In this document: piece by piece, positions 42,964 through 51,598 of the stretch
Layout of the letters: each line of letters begins with the position of its first letter
How positions within the stretch are numbered: the stretch's first letter is position 1
Origin: Streptomyces aureoverticillatus
GTDB lineage: Bacteria; Actinomycetota; Actinomycetes; Streptomycetales; Streptomycetaceae
Direction of reading: 5' to 3'
Assembly: GCF_014649395.1 (NCBI RefSeq)
Contig: NZ_BMSY01000007.1
Coordinates: 124,001 to 188,000 of the forward strand
DNA: 64,000 nt
Translations under genes and position numbers: made by a program
Notes under the pieces: generated by a model
Database searches by the model: none
What the model was told of the DNA's origin: nothing
Seen by the model: the letters and a program-made list of their open reading frames with translations, nothing else

Positions 42964-43781
42964 CCGCCGTGGAACTGCTCATCCGCGGCGAGCTGACCGT
43001 GCGCGGGCAGATCCGGGAGGCGTCGAACGCCGTGCTGTACTGCACGGTCGCGTACGAGGAGCAGAGCGCCGCCTGCGTCTACAAGCCCGTCGCCGGGGAG
43101 CGGCCCCTGTGGGACTTTCCCGACGGCACGCTCGCGCAGCGGGAGGTCGCCGCGTACGAGGTGTCCGAGGCCCTCGGCTGGGGGCTCGTGCCGCCCACCG
43201 TGCTGCGGGACGGGCCCTACGGCGAGGGGATGGTCCAGCTCTGGGTCGAGCAGCAGCCGGGGGACGACGCGGCGGAGGGCGCTGCTGCGGGCGGCGGCCC
43301 GGAACTGCTGGCCCTCGTCGAGGGGGACGAGCCCGGGGACGGCTGGAAGGCCGTCGGGTTCGCGGAGGTGGGGGAGGGCCGGACGGCTCTCCTCGTGCAC
43401 GCGGACGACGCCCGGTTGCGGCAGCTCGCCGTGCTCGACGCCGTGATCAACAACGCCGACCGCAAGGGCGGACATCTGGTGATCGGCGCGGACGGGCAGC
43501 TGTTCGGCATCGACCACGGGGTCACGTTCAACGTCGAGGACAAGCTGCGGACGCTGTTGTGGGGCTGGGCAGGGGAGAAGCTGCCCGAGGAGGCGCTGGA
43601 CGCGCTCGGCGCCCTGCGGGACGGCTTGGCGGCGGGGGCGCCGCTGGCCGTGCGGCTCGGGGAGCTGTTGACCTCGGCGGAGGTCGACGCCGTGCGGGAG
43701 CGGGTCGCCGCGCTGCTCGCCGCGGGGCGGCATCCGGTGCCGTCCGGGGAATGGCCGGCCATTCCGTGGCCGCCGGTCTGA
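42927..43781 (+). CDS. SCO1664 family (PI3/4-kinase-like fold) protein
   Basis: ATG 42927, inside the DUF3090 gene, follows ggaagg. The 284-aa protein shows an N-lobe segment SNAVLYCTVAYEEQSAACVYKP (Lys as ATP contact), QREVAAYEVSEALGWGLVPPTV, and the catalytic region AVLDAVINNADRKGGHLVI followed by LFGIDHGVTFN, which matches D-x5-N and metal-binding D of phosphatidylinositol-kinase-like folds. Function unknown; consistently linked with DUF3090 and mshC. Confidence 0.87.
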   Translation: MPAPERIPAGSLTAVELLIRGELTVRGQIREASNAVLYCTVAYEEQSAACVYKPVAGERPLWDFPDGTLAQREVAAYEVSEALGWGLVPPTVLRDGPYGEGMVQLWVEQQPGDDAAEGAAAGGGPELLALVEGDEPGDGWKAVGFAEVGEGRTALLVHADDARLRQLAVLDAVINNADRKGGHLVIGADGQLFGIDHGVTFNVEDKLRTLLWGWAGEKLPEEALDALGALRDGLAAGAPLAVRLGELLTSAEVDAVRERVAALLAAGRHPVPSGEWPAIPWPPV

Positions 43782-43962
43782 GGAGCCAGGCGGCACGGCG
43801 AGGGCCCGGCGGGAGGTCCGGCGAGGGCTCGGCGGGAGGTCCGGCGGAGGGGCCCGGTCGCACCGGAAGGGGGCGCTGCCCCGGTCGTGGGCAGGTGAAA
43901 CCTGTTGAAGATCTCGCTGCCCTGGGTCGTATGTGGACGGGGCATCCGGTTAGGCTCAAGGC
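43782..43962. promoter_or_regulatory. mshC upstream region with direct repeat
   Basis: Two copies of cggcgggaggtccggcg (43809-43850) are followed by AT-richer sequence and TAGGCT ending 6 bp before ATG 43963. The last element looks like a -10 of a leaderless promoter. Confidence 0.45.
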
Positions 43963-45192
43963 ATGTATGCCTGGCCCGCTTCTGAGGTTCCCGTCCTGTC
44001 CGGCAAGGGCCGCGACCTCCGGATCCACGACACCGCGACCGGTGGACTCGTCACCCTCGACCCCGGTCCCGTCGCCCGCATCTACGTCTGCGGCATCACT
44101 CCGTACGACGCGACCCACATGGGTCACGCGGCGACCTACAACGCGTTCGACCTCGTGCAGCGCGTGTGGCTCGACACCAAGCGGCAGGTTCACTACGTCC
44201 AGAACGTGACCGACGTGGACGATCCACTCCTGGAGCGCGCCAAGCGCGACGGCAAGGACTGGGTCGAGCTGGCGCAGGGCGAGACCGCGCTGTTCCGTGA
44301 GGACATGACCGCGCTGCGGCTGCTCCCGCCGCAGCACTACATCGGCGCCGTCGAGGCGATACCCGGCATCGTGCCGCTCGTCGAGCGGCTGCGGGACCTG
44401 GGCGCCGCCTACGAACTCGAGGGCGACGTCTACTTCTCCGTCGAGTCCGACCCGCACTTCGGCGAGGTGTCGGGGCTCGACGCCGCCGCCATGCGGCTGC
44501 TGTCCGCCGAGCGCGGCGGCGACCCGGACCGCGCGGGCAAGAAGAACCCGCTCGACCCGATGCTCTGGATGGCGGCCCGCGAGGGCGAGCCGAGCTGGGA
44601 CGGCGGCTCCCTGGGCCGCGGCCGGCCCGGCTGGCACATCGAGTGCGTGGCCATCGCCCTCGACCACCTCGGCATGGGCTTCGACGTCCAAGGCGGCGGC
44701 TCCGACCTGGCCTTCCCGCACCACGAGATGGGCGCCTCGCACGCCCAGGCCCTGACCGGCGAGTACCCCTTCGCGAAGGCGTACGTGCACGCCGGCATGG
44801 TCGCCCTCGACGGCGCCAAGATGTCCAAGTCCAAGGGCAATCTGGTCTTCGTCTCCAAGCTGCGGCGCGACGGCGTCGACCCGGTCGCCATCCGGCTCGC
44901 CCTGCTCGCGCACCACTACCGCGCGGACTGGGAGTGGACCGACCAGGTGCTCCAGGACGCCGTCGAACGGCTCGCCCGCTGGCGCGCCGCCGTGTCCCGC
45001 CCGGACGGGCCGCCCGCCGAGGCCCTCGTCGAGGAACTGCGCGAGGCCCTGGCCGACGACCTGGACGCGCCCACCGCGCTCGCCGCCGTCGACCGCTGGG
45101 CCGCCCGCCAGGCCGCCGAGGGCGGCACCGACGAGGGCGCCCCGGGCGTCGTGTCGCGCGCCGTGGACGCGCTGCTCGGCGTCGCCCTGTAG
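43963..45192 (+). CDS. mshC: L-cysteine:1D-myo-inositol 2-amino-2-deoxy-alpha-D-glucopyranoside ligase (mycothiol synthesis)
   Basis: This 409-aa paralogue of CysRS lacks the C-terminal anticodon-binding domain. Visible motifs: zinc Cys in IYVCGITPYDATHMGHAATY (contains HMGH, the HIGH equivalent), WLDTKRQVHYVQNVTDVDDP, GWHIECVAIALDHLG, GGGSDLAFPHHEMGASHAQA and KMSKSKGN. GITPYDATH rather than GxTVYDxxH separates MshC from true CysRS. It adds Cys to GlcN-Ins with ATP, the third step to mycothiol, the actinobacterial thiol. Start: ATG 43963, possibly leaderless. Confidence 0.95.
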   Translation: MYAWPASEVPVLSGKGRDLRIHDTATGGLVTLDPGPVARIYVCGITPYDATHMGHAATYNAFDLVQRVWLDTKRQVHYVQNVTDVDDPLLERAKRDGKDWVELAQGETALFREDMTALRLLPPQHYIGAVEAIPGIVPLVERLRDLGAAYELEGDVYFSVESDPHFGEVSGLDAAAMRLLSAERGGDPDRAGKKNPLDPMLWMAAREGEPSWDGGSLGRGRPGWHIECVAIALDHLGMGFDVQGGGSDLAFPHHEMGASHAQALTGEYPFAKAYVHAGMVALDGAKMSKSKGNLVFVSKLRRDGVDPVAIRLALLAHHYRADWEWTDQVLQDAVERLARWRAAVSRPDGPPAEALVEELREALADDLDAPTALAAVDRWAARQAAEGGTDEGAPGVVSRAVDALLGVAL

Positions 45193-45255
45193 CCACCCGC
45201 ACGCCACGACAGCGGCGCCCACACGCCATGGCAGCGGCGCCGGAACGCGACGACA

Positions 45256-45291
45256 GCGGCGCCGGACGGGAAGGACTCCGCCCGGCGCCGC
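45256..45291. terminator. Hairpin between convergent mshC and the Gln-rich gene
   Basis: GCGGCGCCGG (45256-45265) pairs with CCGGCGCCGC (45282-45291). Three imperfect repeats of the type cgacagcggcgcc occupy 45206-45263. Probable bidirectional terminator. Confidence 0.55.
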
Positions 45292-45336
45292 CGTTCCACG
45301 GGGTGTCTCACACGGCTCTGCGCATGACCCCGCGCG

Positions 45337-46017
45337 TCACCTGCTGACCACGATCGCGAGCAGGATGCCCGGGTTGTTGGTGTCGTAGTAGCCGATCACC
45401 GGCTGCCCGTACGCGAACGCGTGCTGCACCTCGTCGCGGGTGCGGTCACTCGGGTTGACGTACACCCGCCATTCGCCGTCGACGTGCAGGTAGAGCAGCG
45501 CGGCCTGGCCGGGGAGCGGCTGGACGACGTCCCAGAAGCTCTCGGAGACGTTCCCCGCGACCGCCTGGGTCGAGATCGCGGGTGCCTGCGCCTGCGGGAC
45601 CTGCTGCTGGCCGAGCTGCTGGAGCAGCTGCTGGAACGGCTGCTGCTGGCCGAGCTGCTGCATCTGCTGGCGCAGGTGCTGCGGGAGCTGCTGCTGGATG
45701 TGCTGCGGGATCTGCTGCTGGCCCTGCTGCTGGCCCTGCTGGCCCTGCTGGCCCGGGATCTGCTGCTGGCCCTGCTGCCCTTGCTGGCCGAACGGCTGCT
45801 GCTGGCCCATCTGGCTGTGCTGCTGGCCCATCTGGCCCGGCTGCGGCGGCGCGGTGCTCTGGCCCTGCTGCTGGCCGAAGGGCTGCTGGCCCTGCTGACC
45901 CGGGATCTGCTGCTGGCCCTGCTGGCCGAACGGCTGCTGCTGGCCGTACTGCTGCTGTGGGCTGTACTGCTGGCCCTGCTGCTGGCCCAGCTGACTCATT
46001 TGCGGGGTGGTGCTCAT
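45337..46017 (-). CDS. Glutamine-rich prion-like protein with C-terminal domain shared with the adjacent subtilase
   Basis: ATG 46017 has ggaaggtgg upstream. The 226-aa product begins MSTTPQMSQLGQQQ. Its first 150 or so residues contain 72 Gln in repeats such as GQQGQQQIPGQQ and QQQPFGQQ, with few charges, the composition of prion-like or phase-separating domains. The last 70 residues are ordinary (ESFWDVVQPLPG, LHVDGEWRVYVNPSDRTRDE, VQHAFAYGQPVIGYY, ILLAIVVSR). This end aligns with the C-terminus of the S8 peptidase next to it. No signal peptide. Function unknown; a substrate, adaptor or aggregation sensor for the protease is possible. Confidence 0.82.
   Translation of the reverse strand: MSTTPQMSQLGQQQGQQYSPQQQYGQQQPFGQQGQQQIPGQQGQQPFGQQQGQSTAPPQPGQMGQQHSQMGQQQPFGQQGQQGQQQIPGQQGQQGQQQGQQQIPQHIQQQLPQHLRQQMQQLGQQQPFQQLLQQLGQQQVPQAQAPAISTQAVAGNVSESFWDVVQPLPGQAALLYLHVDGEWRVYVNPSDRTRDEVQHAFAYGQPVIGYYDTNNPGILLAIVVSR
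45590..46010 (-). repeat. CAG/CAA-rich low-complexity coding repeat
   Basis: The Gln-rich part of the gene consists of degenerate short repeats encoding QQG, QQQ and IPGQQ. On the plus strand it reads as runs of ctgctgctggcc. Such DNA is prone to length change by slippage; nearly all Gln codons are CAG. Confidence 0.8.
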
Positions 46018-46112
46018 GCGGGTGCCACCTTCCGTCAATGGTCGGTCCGTTGATGTGTGCCGTGCTGTGCTGCGTGGTGCCTCGCGTGGTGCGTGCCGTC
46101 GCGTGCCGTGGT

Positions 46113-47867
46113 TCAGCCCGTGACGACCAGGCCCACGACCTCGTCGTCCGAGAACCAGACACGTACGTCCGGTGATCCGCCGGCGAAGGCGGAGCGCACC
46201 GCCTGCCGGGTCTCGGGGGAGGGGTTGTTCAGGTTCCGCCACTGCCCGGCCACGAAGAGCCGCAGCCGCGGCGGAAGTTCGGGCGGATACGGAATCAGCT
46301 CGTCCCAATAGCGCTCGGCGCGGCCCGAGCCCACCGCCGCCGGCAGCAGCTTGGTCACCGCCGCCTTGATGTCGGGGCGGTTGCCGATCCGCTGGGACGC
46401 CGGGCGGCCGGGACCGTCCTGCTGTGGCGACCCCGTGGCCCGCAGCACCGCCCGCGCGCGGGACGACGTCATCGGCTGCTGGCCCGCGGCCTTGAGCATG
46501 CCCTGGAGCGCGGCGACGGCCCCGACGACGATCGGGGACGCCGACGACGTGCCGGAGAACGTGTCCGTGTACCAGGCGATCTCGTCCACGCCGCCCTGCA
46601 GGTCGCCCGGCTGGTTCCAGAAGCCGCCGGTGGTCGTGGTCTCGCGGCCCCAGCCCTGCGCGTCCACCCGTGCGCCGTAGTTGGAGAACGCCAGGCGCGA
46701 GCGGTCCGAGCCGTGGTCGCGGCCGTGCGTGCCGGGCGGTGGCGCGCCCGCGCCGACCAGGACGGCGTCGGACGACGGGTTGGACGGGTTGAAGGGGTTG
46801 CGCCACCAGGACGGGAACCCGTCGGGACGGCGCTCGTACACCGCGTCGTCCAGGGACTCGGAGCCGTTGCCCGCCGCGCCCACGACGATGATCCCCTTGG
46901 CTGTCGCGTACCGGACCGCGGCGAAGTCGTCCGGCCACCACTCGAGGGCGATGTACCCCTTCTGGTCGTCGCGGGCCTCGAACTCGAACTGCGGGCCCGG
47001 GCGGTGCAGTTCGATGAGGATGATGTCGCCCGGTGCAAGGCGGTCCGCCGCGGCCTGGATCGTCGCCGCCGTGCCGGCCGGCATGAAGGACGCGGCCGCG
47101 GTCACGGCGTCCGGCACGATGCCGGTGACTCCCGGGGTGTCGCGGTCGGCGCCGATGACGCCGATCACCGCGGTGCCGTGGTTGCGCCACGCCAGGTCCT
47201 GGATGGGGGTGCCGATGACCACGCCCGCGAGCTTCGCGGACAGGTCCTCGTGGCTGAGCTGCCAGGCGCCCTCGACGTCGATGACGGTCACGCCGTCGCC
47301 GCCCCCGCCGAGCCGCTGCCAGGCCCAGTACGCGTCGACACCTTCGGGGGCCGGGCCCAAGTAGCCCTGGCGGCCGCTGAAGTCGGGGGTCGCGGGCATG
47401 CCCTCCTTGCGGCGGCGGCCCTCGTCCGGCTCGCCGACCCCGCCCTGCTGCCCGGCCGGGCCGAGCGTCGCGGGCACGGCGCCCGGCTTCACGTACGCCG
47501 TGTCGACGCCGGGCAGCGCCGCCATCCGCGCGCGCAGTTCCTCGGCGCGGTCCTCACCGCCGCGCACTCGGTAGAACAGCGTCAGGTCCGGTACGTCGTC
47601 CGTCGTCTCCGGCGCCGCGGCCCGGAGCCGGTCCTCGCTGCCGAACAGCGGCTCCAGGGCGAGCTGTTCATCGCTGAGGAACATGTTCAGGGCCGACACG
47701 TCGGCTCCCGTCGCCGAGCGGACGCCCTGCTCCTGGGCGCGCAGCCGGGCCTCCGGCCGGGCGACGACGATCAGTTCCTGCTCGGCGGCCCGGTAGGTGA
47801 ACCCCGCCCCGTCAGGTCCGGGGCCGCTGCCCCCGGGATCGCTGCCCCGCTGCACCTGGTCGGTCAT
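46113..47867 (-). CDS. Intracellular S8 (subtilisin-family) serine peptidase
   Basis: This 584-aa protein has no signal peptide. The N-terminal 150 residues (FTYRAAEQELIVVARPEARL, LFYRVRGGEDRAEELRARMA, LPGVDTAYVKPG) look like a propeptide or regulatory domain. The catalytic triad is in VTVIDVEGAWQLSHEDL (Asp, about 197), WRNHGTAVIGVIG (His, about 230) and SGTSSASPIVVGAVAALQG (Ser, about 440); GIIVVGAAGNGS gives the oxyanion Asn. Residues about 515-584 (ERYWDELIPYPP, LFVAGQWRNLNNPSPETRQA, VRSAFAGGSP) match the C-terminus of the neighbouring Gln-rich protein. Co-oriented, 95 bp apart. RBS gggagcggtggagcg. Confidence 0.88.
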   Translation of the reverse strand: MTDQVQRGSDPGGSGPGPDGAGFTYRAAEQELIVVARPEARLRAQEQGVRSATGADVSALNMFLSDEQLALEPLFGSEDRLRAAAPETTDDVPDLTLFYRVRGGEDRAEELRARMAALPGVDTAYVKPGAVPATLGPAGQQGGVGEPDEGRRRKEGMPATPDFSGRQGYLGPAPEGVDAYWAWQRLGGGGDGVTVIDVEGAWQLSHEDLSAKLAGVVIGTPIQDLAWRNHGTAVIGVIGADRDTPGVTGIVPDAVTAAASFMPAGTAATIQAAADRLAPGDIILIELHRPGPQFEFEARDDQKGYIALEWWPDDFAAVRYATAKGIIVVGAAGNGSESLDDAVYERRPDGFPSWWRNPFNPSNPSSDAVLVGAGAPPPGTHGRDHGSDRSRLAFSNYGARVDAQGWGRETTTTGGFWNQPGDLQGGVDEIAWYTDTFSGTSSASPIVVGAVAALQGMLKAAGQQPMTSSRARAVLRATGSPQQDGPGRPASQRIGNRPDIKAAVTKLLPAAVGSGRAERYWDELIPYPPELPPRLRLFVAGQWRNLNNPSPETRQAVRSAFAGGSPDVRVWFSDDEVVGLVVTG

Positions 47868-48114
47868 CGCTCCACCGCTCCCTTCGCATCTCTGTCGAGT
47901 CCTGAGCCCCGCGCCTCGCTTCCTTCCGGTCGCTGCACACCCTGCTACCGCCGGGCCCGGTCGTCCAGCCCCCTTTCGCCCAACTGCGTTTGAAAGGAAG
48001 TTGAGTTGGGAACGGTGTGCATTTCATCAAGAAATCCCTGTCACGCCTCATACCAGCCAAATGCGTACGAGGTGTACGTGGCGGCAGTGGCCTCGTGAGC
48101 CCAGGGCAACGAGA
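47868..48114. other. Gene-free spacer between the subtilase and PAC2 gene
   Basis: No credible CDS. The stretch near 47980-48050 is AT-richer (aactgcgtttgaaaggaagt, catttcatcaagaaatcc) and may hold the promoter for the subtilase/Gln-rich pair on the minus strand. Confidence 0.4.
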
Positions 48115-48144
48115 AGGGGCGGCACCCTCGCGGGTGCCGCCCCT
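48115..48144 (-). terminator. Terminator downstream of the PAC2 family gene
   Basis: A 13-bp perfect stem, AGGGGCGGCACCC / GGGTGCCGCCCCT, with a 4-nt TCGC loop, 28 bp beyond the PAC2 stop codon. Confidence 0.8.
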
Positions 48145-48172
48145 CGTTCCGTTCGTTCCGTGCAGGCGGGTG

Positions 48173-49333
48173 TCAGTCCTCGGAGGAATCCCCCGACTCG
48201 GAATCGTCACGCTTGGCGTCGCCGACATCGCGCTTGGCGTCACCCTCGTCGCCCTCGGCGTCGGCGCCGCCCTTGGCGCCTTCGGCGTCCTTGGCGTCAC
48301 CGGCGTCCTGGGTGCCCTCGACGTCCTTGGCGCCCTCGGCCTCCTCGGCGTCGTCCTCCGGGCGCGGCTGGGGCTGCGGCTTCGGCGGCCGGGTGCGCTC
48401 GCTCGGCGTATCGCGCAGATACGCCGCCCCGTCGCCGCCGTCCGTGGCGTGCCCGCCGACCTGTCCCGTCCCGGCGACCGGACCGGGCCCGCCGCCGTCG
48501 CGCCGCCGCAGATACCGCTCGAACTCGCGCGCGATGGCCTCGCCGGACGCCTCGGGGAGCTCCGCGGTGTCCCGCGCCTCCTCCAAGGACTGGACGTACT
48601 CCGCGACCTCGCTGTCCTCGGCGGCCAGCTGGTCGACGCCGAGCTGCCAGGCGCGCGCGTCCTCGGCCAGCTCGCCCTGCGGGATCCTGACGTCGATCAG
48701 GTCCTCCAGGCGGTTGAGCAGTGCCAGCGTCGCCTTCGGGTTCGGCGGCTGCGAGACGTAGTGCGGCACGGCCGCCCACAGGCTGACCGCCGGGACGCCC
48801 GCGTGCGTGCACGCCTCCTGGAGGATGCCGACGATGCCCGTGGGACCCTCGTACTTGGTCTCCTCCAGGTCCATGGTGCGCGCCAGATCCGGATCGGAGG
48901 TGACGCCGCTGACCGGGACCGGGCGGGTGTGCGGGGTGTCGCCGAGCAGCGCCCCCATGATCACGACCAGCTCCACGCCCAGCTCGTGGGCGAAGCCGAG
49001 CAGCTCGTTGCAGAACGAACGCCAGCGCATGGACGGCTCTATGCCCCGCACCAGGACGAGATCGCGCGGCTTGTCGCCGCCGACGCGGACCACCGAGAGC
49101 CGGGTCGTCGGCCAGGTGATCTTGCGCACCCCGCCGTCCAGCCACACCGTGGGCCGATTGACCTGGAAGTCGTAGTAGTCCTCGGCGTCCAGCGCGGCGA
49201 AGACCTCGCCCTTCCACTCCTTGTCGAGATGCGCGACCGCGGTGGAGGCGGCGTCGCCGGCGTCGTTCCAGCCCTCGAACGCGGCCACCATGACCGGGTC
49301 GATCAGCTCGGGTACCCCCTCGAGCTCGATCAC
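48173..49333 (-). CDS. parJ: PAC2 family protein, ParJ candidate
   Basis: This 386-aa protein starts MIELEGVPELIDPVMVAAFE. PAC2 segments include GWNDAGDAASTAVAHLDKEW, DYYDFQVNRPTVWLDGG, RDLVLVRGIEPSMRWRSFCN, ELLGFAHELGVELVVIMGALLGDTPHTRPV in pieces, and AAVPHYVSQPPNPKATLALL. The last 110 residues are low-complexity, first Pro-rich then acidic with repeated KD(V/A)EG. Family members resemble proteasome-assembly chaperone PAC2. By position between mshC and glpD it corresponds, from memory, to S. coelicolor SCO1662 (ParJ), a ParA-interacting protein of sporulation septation. Symbol moderately sure. Confidence 0.75.
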   Translation of the reverse strand: MIELEGVPELIDPVMVAAFEGWNDAGDAASTAVAHLDKEWKGEVFAALDAEDYYDFQVNRPTVWLDGGVRKITWPTTRLSVVRVGGDKPRDLVLVRGIEPSMRWRSFCNELLGFAHELGVELVVIMGALLGDTPHTRPVPVSGVTSDPDLARTMDLEETKYEGPTGIVGILQEACTHAGVPAVSLWAAVPHYVSQPPNPKATLALLNRLEDLIDVRIPQGELAEDARAWQLGVDQLAAEDSEVAEYVQSLEEARDTAELPEASGEAIAREFERYLRRRDGGGPGPVAGTGQVGGHATDGGDGAAYLRDTPSERTRPPKPQPQPRPEDDAEEAEGAKDVEGTQDAGDAKDAEGAKGGADAEGDEGDAKRDVGDAKRDDSESGDSSED

Positions 49334-49462
49334 CCAGGCCTCCTTCCGACGTTCTCCTCTAAGTACGCCCCAACCTTACGGCGTCCCGCGGGGCCCTCCG
49401 CAGCCCCCCGGCGGCGCCGAGTGCCGGATCACTGCCCAGGTCAACTGCCCGTCACGCATGGC

Positions 49463-50134
49463 TCACAGGGTGGAGCGCAGCCACTGCTCCACGCTGGCGA
49501 TGTGCACGGTCGCCCAGGACCGCGCCGCCTCCGCGTCCCGGTCGCGCAGCGCCGCCAGGATCGCCCGGTGCTCGTGCAGGGTGCGGCTGACGGCGTCCTC
49601 CTGGGTCAGGCCGCGCCAGATGCGGGCGCGCGTGGTGGGTCCGGACAGGCCGTCGAGCAGGGAGCAGAGCACCGAGTTCCCGGACGACTGCACGATGCCG
49701 CGGTGGAACTCCAGGTCGCAGGCCACCAGCTCCTCCACGCTCGGCGCGGCGCCGAGCGCGTCCAACTGCTCGGTGAGCGCGTCCAGTTCGGCCTCGGTGA
49801 TGCGGCTGCTCGCCATCGCCGTGGCGGCGGGCTCCAGGATCCGGCGCACCGCGAGGAATTCGAGGACGGTGTCGTCGCGGTGGAAGTCGACGACGAAGCT
49901 CAGCGCCTCGAGCAGGAGCTGCGGGTCCAGGCTCGTGACGTACGTCCCGTCGCCCTGCCGCACGTCCAGGATGCGGATCAGCGAAAGGGCCCGCACCGCC
50001 TCGCGCAGCGAGTTGCGGGAGAGCCCCAGCTCGGCGGCCAGCTCGCTCTCCTTGGGCAGCCGGTCGCCGGGGCGCAGCGCGCCGGAGACGATCATGCCCT
50101 TGATCTTTTCGATGGCCTCGTCCGTGACAGCCAT
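49463..50134 (-). CDS. FadR-type GntR-family transcriptional regulator
   Basis: This 223-aa protein: the wHTH runs AIEKIKGMIVSGALRPGDRL, PKESELAAELGLSRNSLREA, VRALSLIRILDVRQGDGTYV. The FCD domain has DLEFHRGIVQSSGNSVL and HEHRAILAALRDRD with candidate metal-binding Asp/His. It is transcribed in the same direction as, and downstream of, the reductase-Mo enzyme-deaminase-phosphorylase genes. A perfect ACATC-C-GATGT palindrome lies 48 bp upstream of its start, suggesting autoregulation. Ligand unknown. Confidence 0.87.
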   Translation of the reverse strand: MAVTDEAIEKIKGMIVSGALRPGDRLPKESELAAELGLSRNSLREAVRALSLIRILDVRQGDGTYVTSLDPQLLLEALSFVVDFHRDDTVLEFLAVRRILEPAATAMASSRITEAELDALTEQLDALGAAPSVEELVACDLEFHRGIVQSSGNSVLCSLLDGLSGPTTRARIWRGLTQEDAVSRTLHEHRAILAALRDRDAEAARSWATVHIASVEQWLRSTL

Positions 50135-50181
50135 GGGGACCTCGCCTCAGTGTGCGGACCGGTACGGACCGGCGGAAATAG

Positions 50182-50192
50182 ACATCCGATGT
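50182..50192. promoter_or_regulatory. Candidate GntR autoregulatory operator
   Basis: ACATCCGATGT is an 11-bp palindrome around a single C, in the 100-bp gap upstream of the GntR gene. Its size and spacing suit FCD-type GntR regulators. Next to it are two direct ggaccggYRcgg repeats (50157-50175). Confidence 0.5.
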
Positions 50193-50235
50193 ATCGGCTC
50201 ATTATGTCCTCTGCGGCCGCCGGTGAGCAGGGGGT

Positions 50236-50980
50236 TCAGCCGAAGCGCTCGATCCTGATCCGGTCCACCGGCTGCCCGCCGTCCACCAGCAGCCGCGAGG
50301 CGTGCTCCGCGAAGCCGTTCGAGCCGCAGATGTACGCCTCCCAGCCGCCGTCGGGCTGCCCGGCGCCCAGATACGGCGCCAAGTGCCCCGCGTTCAGGCG
50401 GCCTTCGGCGCGGGTGAGGACGGCCGTCGTCTCGTCGCCGTACTCGTCCGCGTAGATCAGGTCCTCCCGGGTGCGGGCGGAGACGATCAGGCGCAGCGGC
50501 ACCGTCAGGCCCGCGCGGCGGTGGTGGCGGATCATCGACATCAGCGGTACGACGCCGGAGCCCGCGCCGAGCAGCAGCGCGGGCCGGTCGCCGGGCCAGG
50601 CGAAGAAGCCGGACAGCGGGCCGCGCACCGCCACGGTGTCGCCCACCCGGGCCACGGTGTGCAGATGCCCGGACACCTCGCCGCCCGGCGCGTGGTCGAG
50701 GGTGAGCTCGATCTCGCCGCTGTCGTCGGGCGCGGACGCCAGCGAGTAGTGGCGCTGGGCGACATAGCCGTCCGGCGCGGTGAGCCGCAGCATCAGGTGC
50801 TGGCCCGGCAGATGGCCCTGCCAGTCGGGCACCTTGAGCCGGAACGTCGACGCGCCGGGCGTCTCGCGGCGGATCTCCGTGATCAGGGCGGCCTGCCACA
50901 CGGAGGCGGAGCGGTTGCTCACGGCGATGCGGCCGGGGACGGCGAAGGCGGTCGGGGGGACGAAGGGGGTCTTCGGGTTC

Positions 50981-50988
<8 letters not shown>
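50236..50988 (-). CDS. FAD/NAD(P)-binding ferredoxin-reductase-type protein without Fe-S domain
   Basis: This 250-aa protein has the FNR-like FAD motif RHYSLASAP, the beta-barrel segment GQHLMLRLTAPDGY, the phosphate-binding ALLLGAGSGVVPLMSMIRHH, and the C-terminal WEAYICGSNGFAEHASRLL for NAD(P). No C-terminal 2Fe-2S cysteines are present. Its start overlaps the end of the Mo enzyme gene by 8 bp, so it is probably the electron partner of that enzyme, drawing on NAD(P)H. Confidence 0.88.
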
Positions 50989-51594
<606 letters not shown>

Positions 51595-51598
<4 letters not shown>

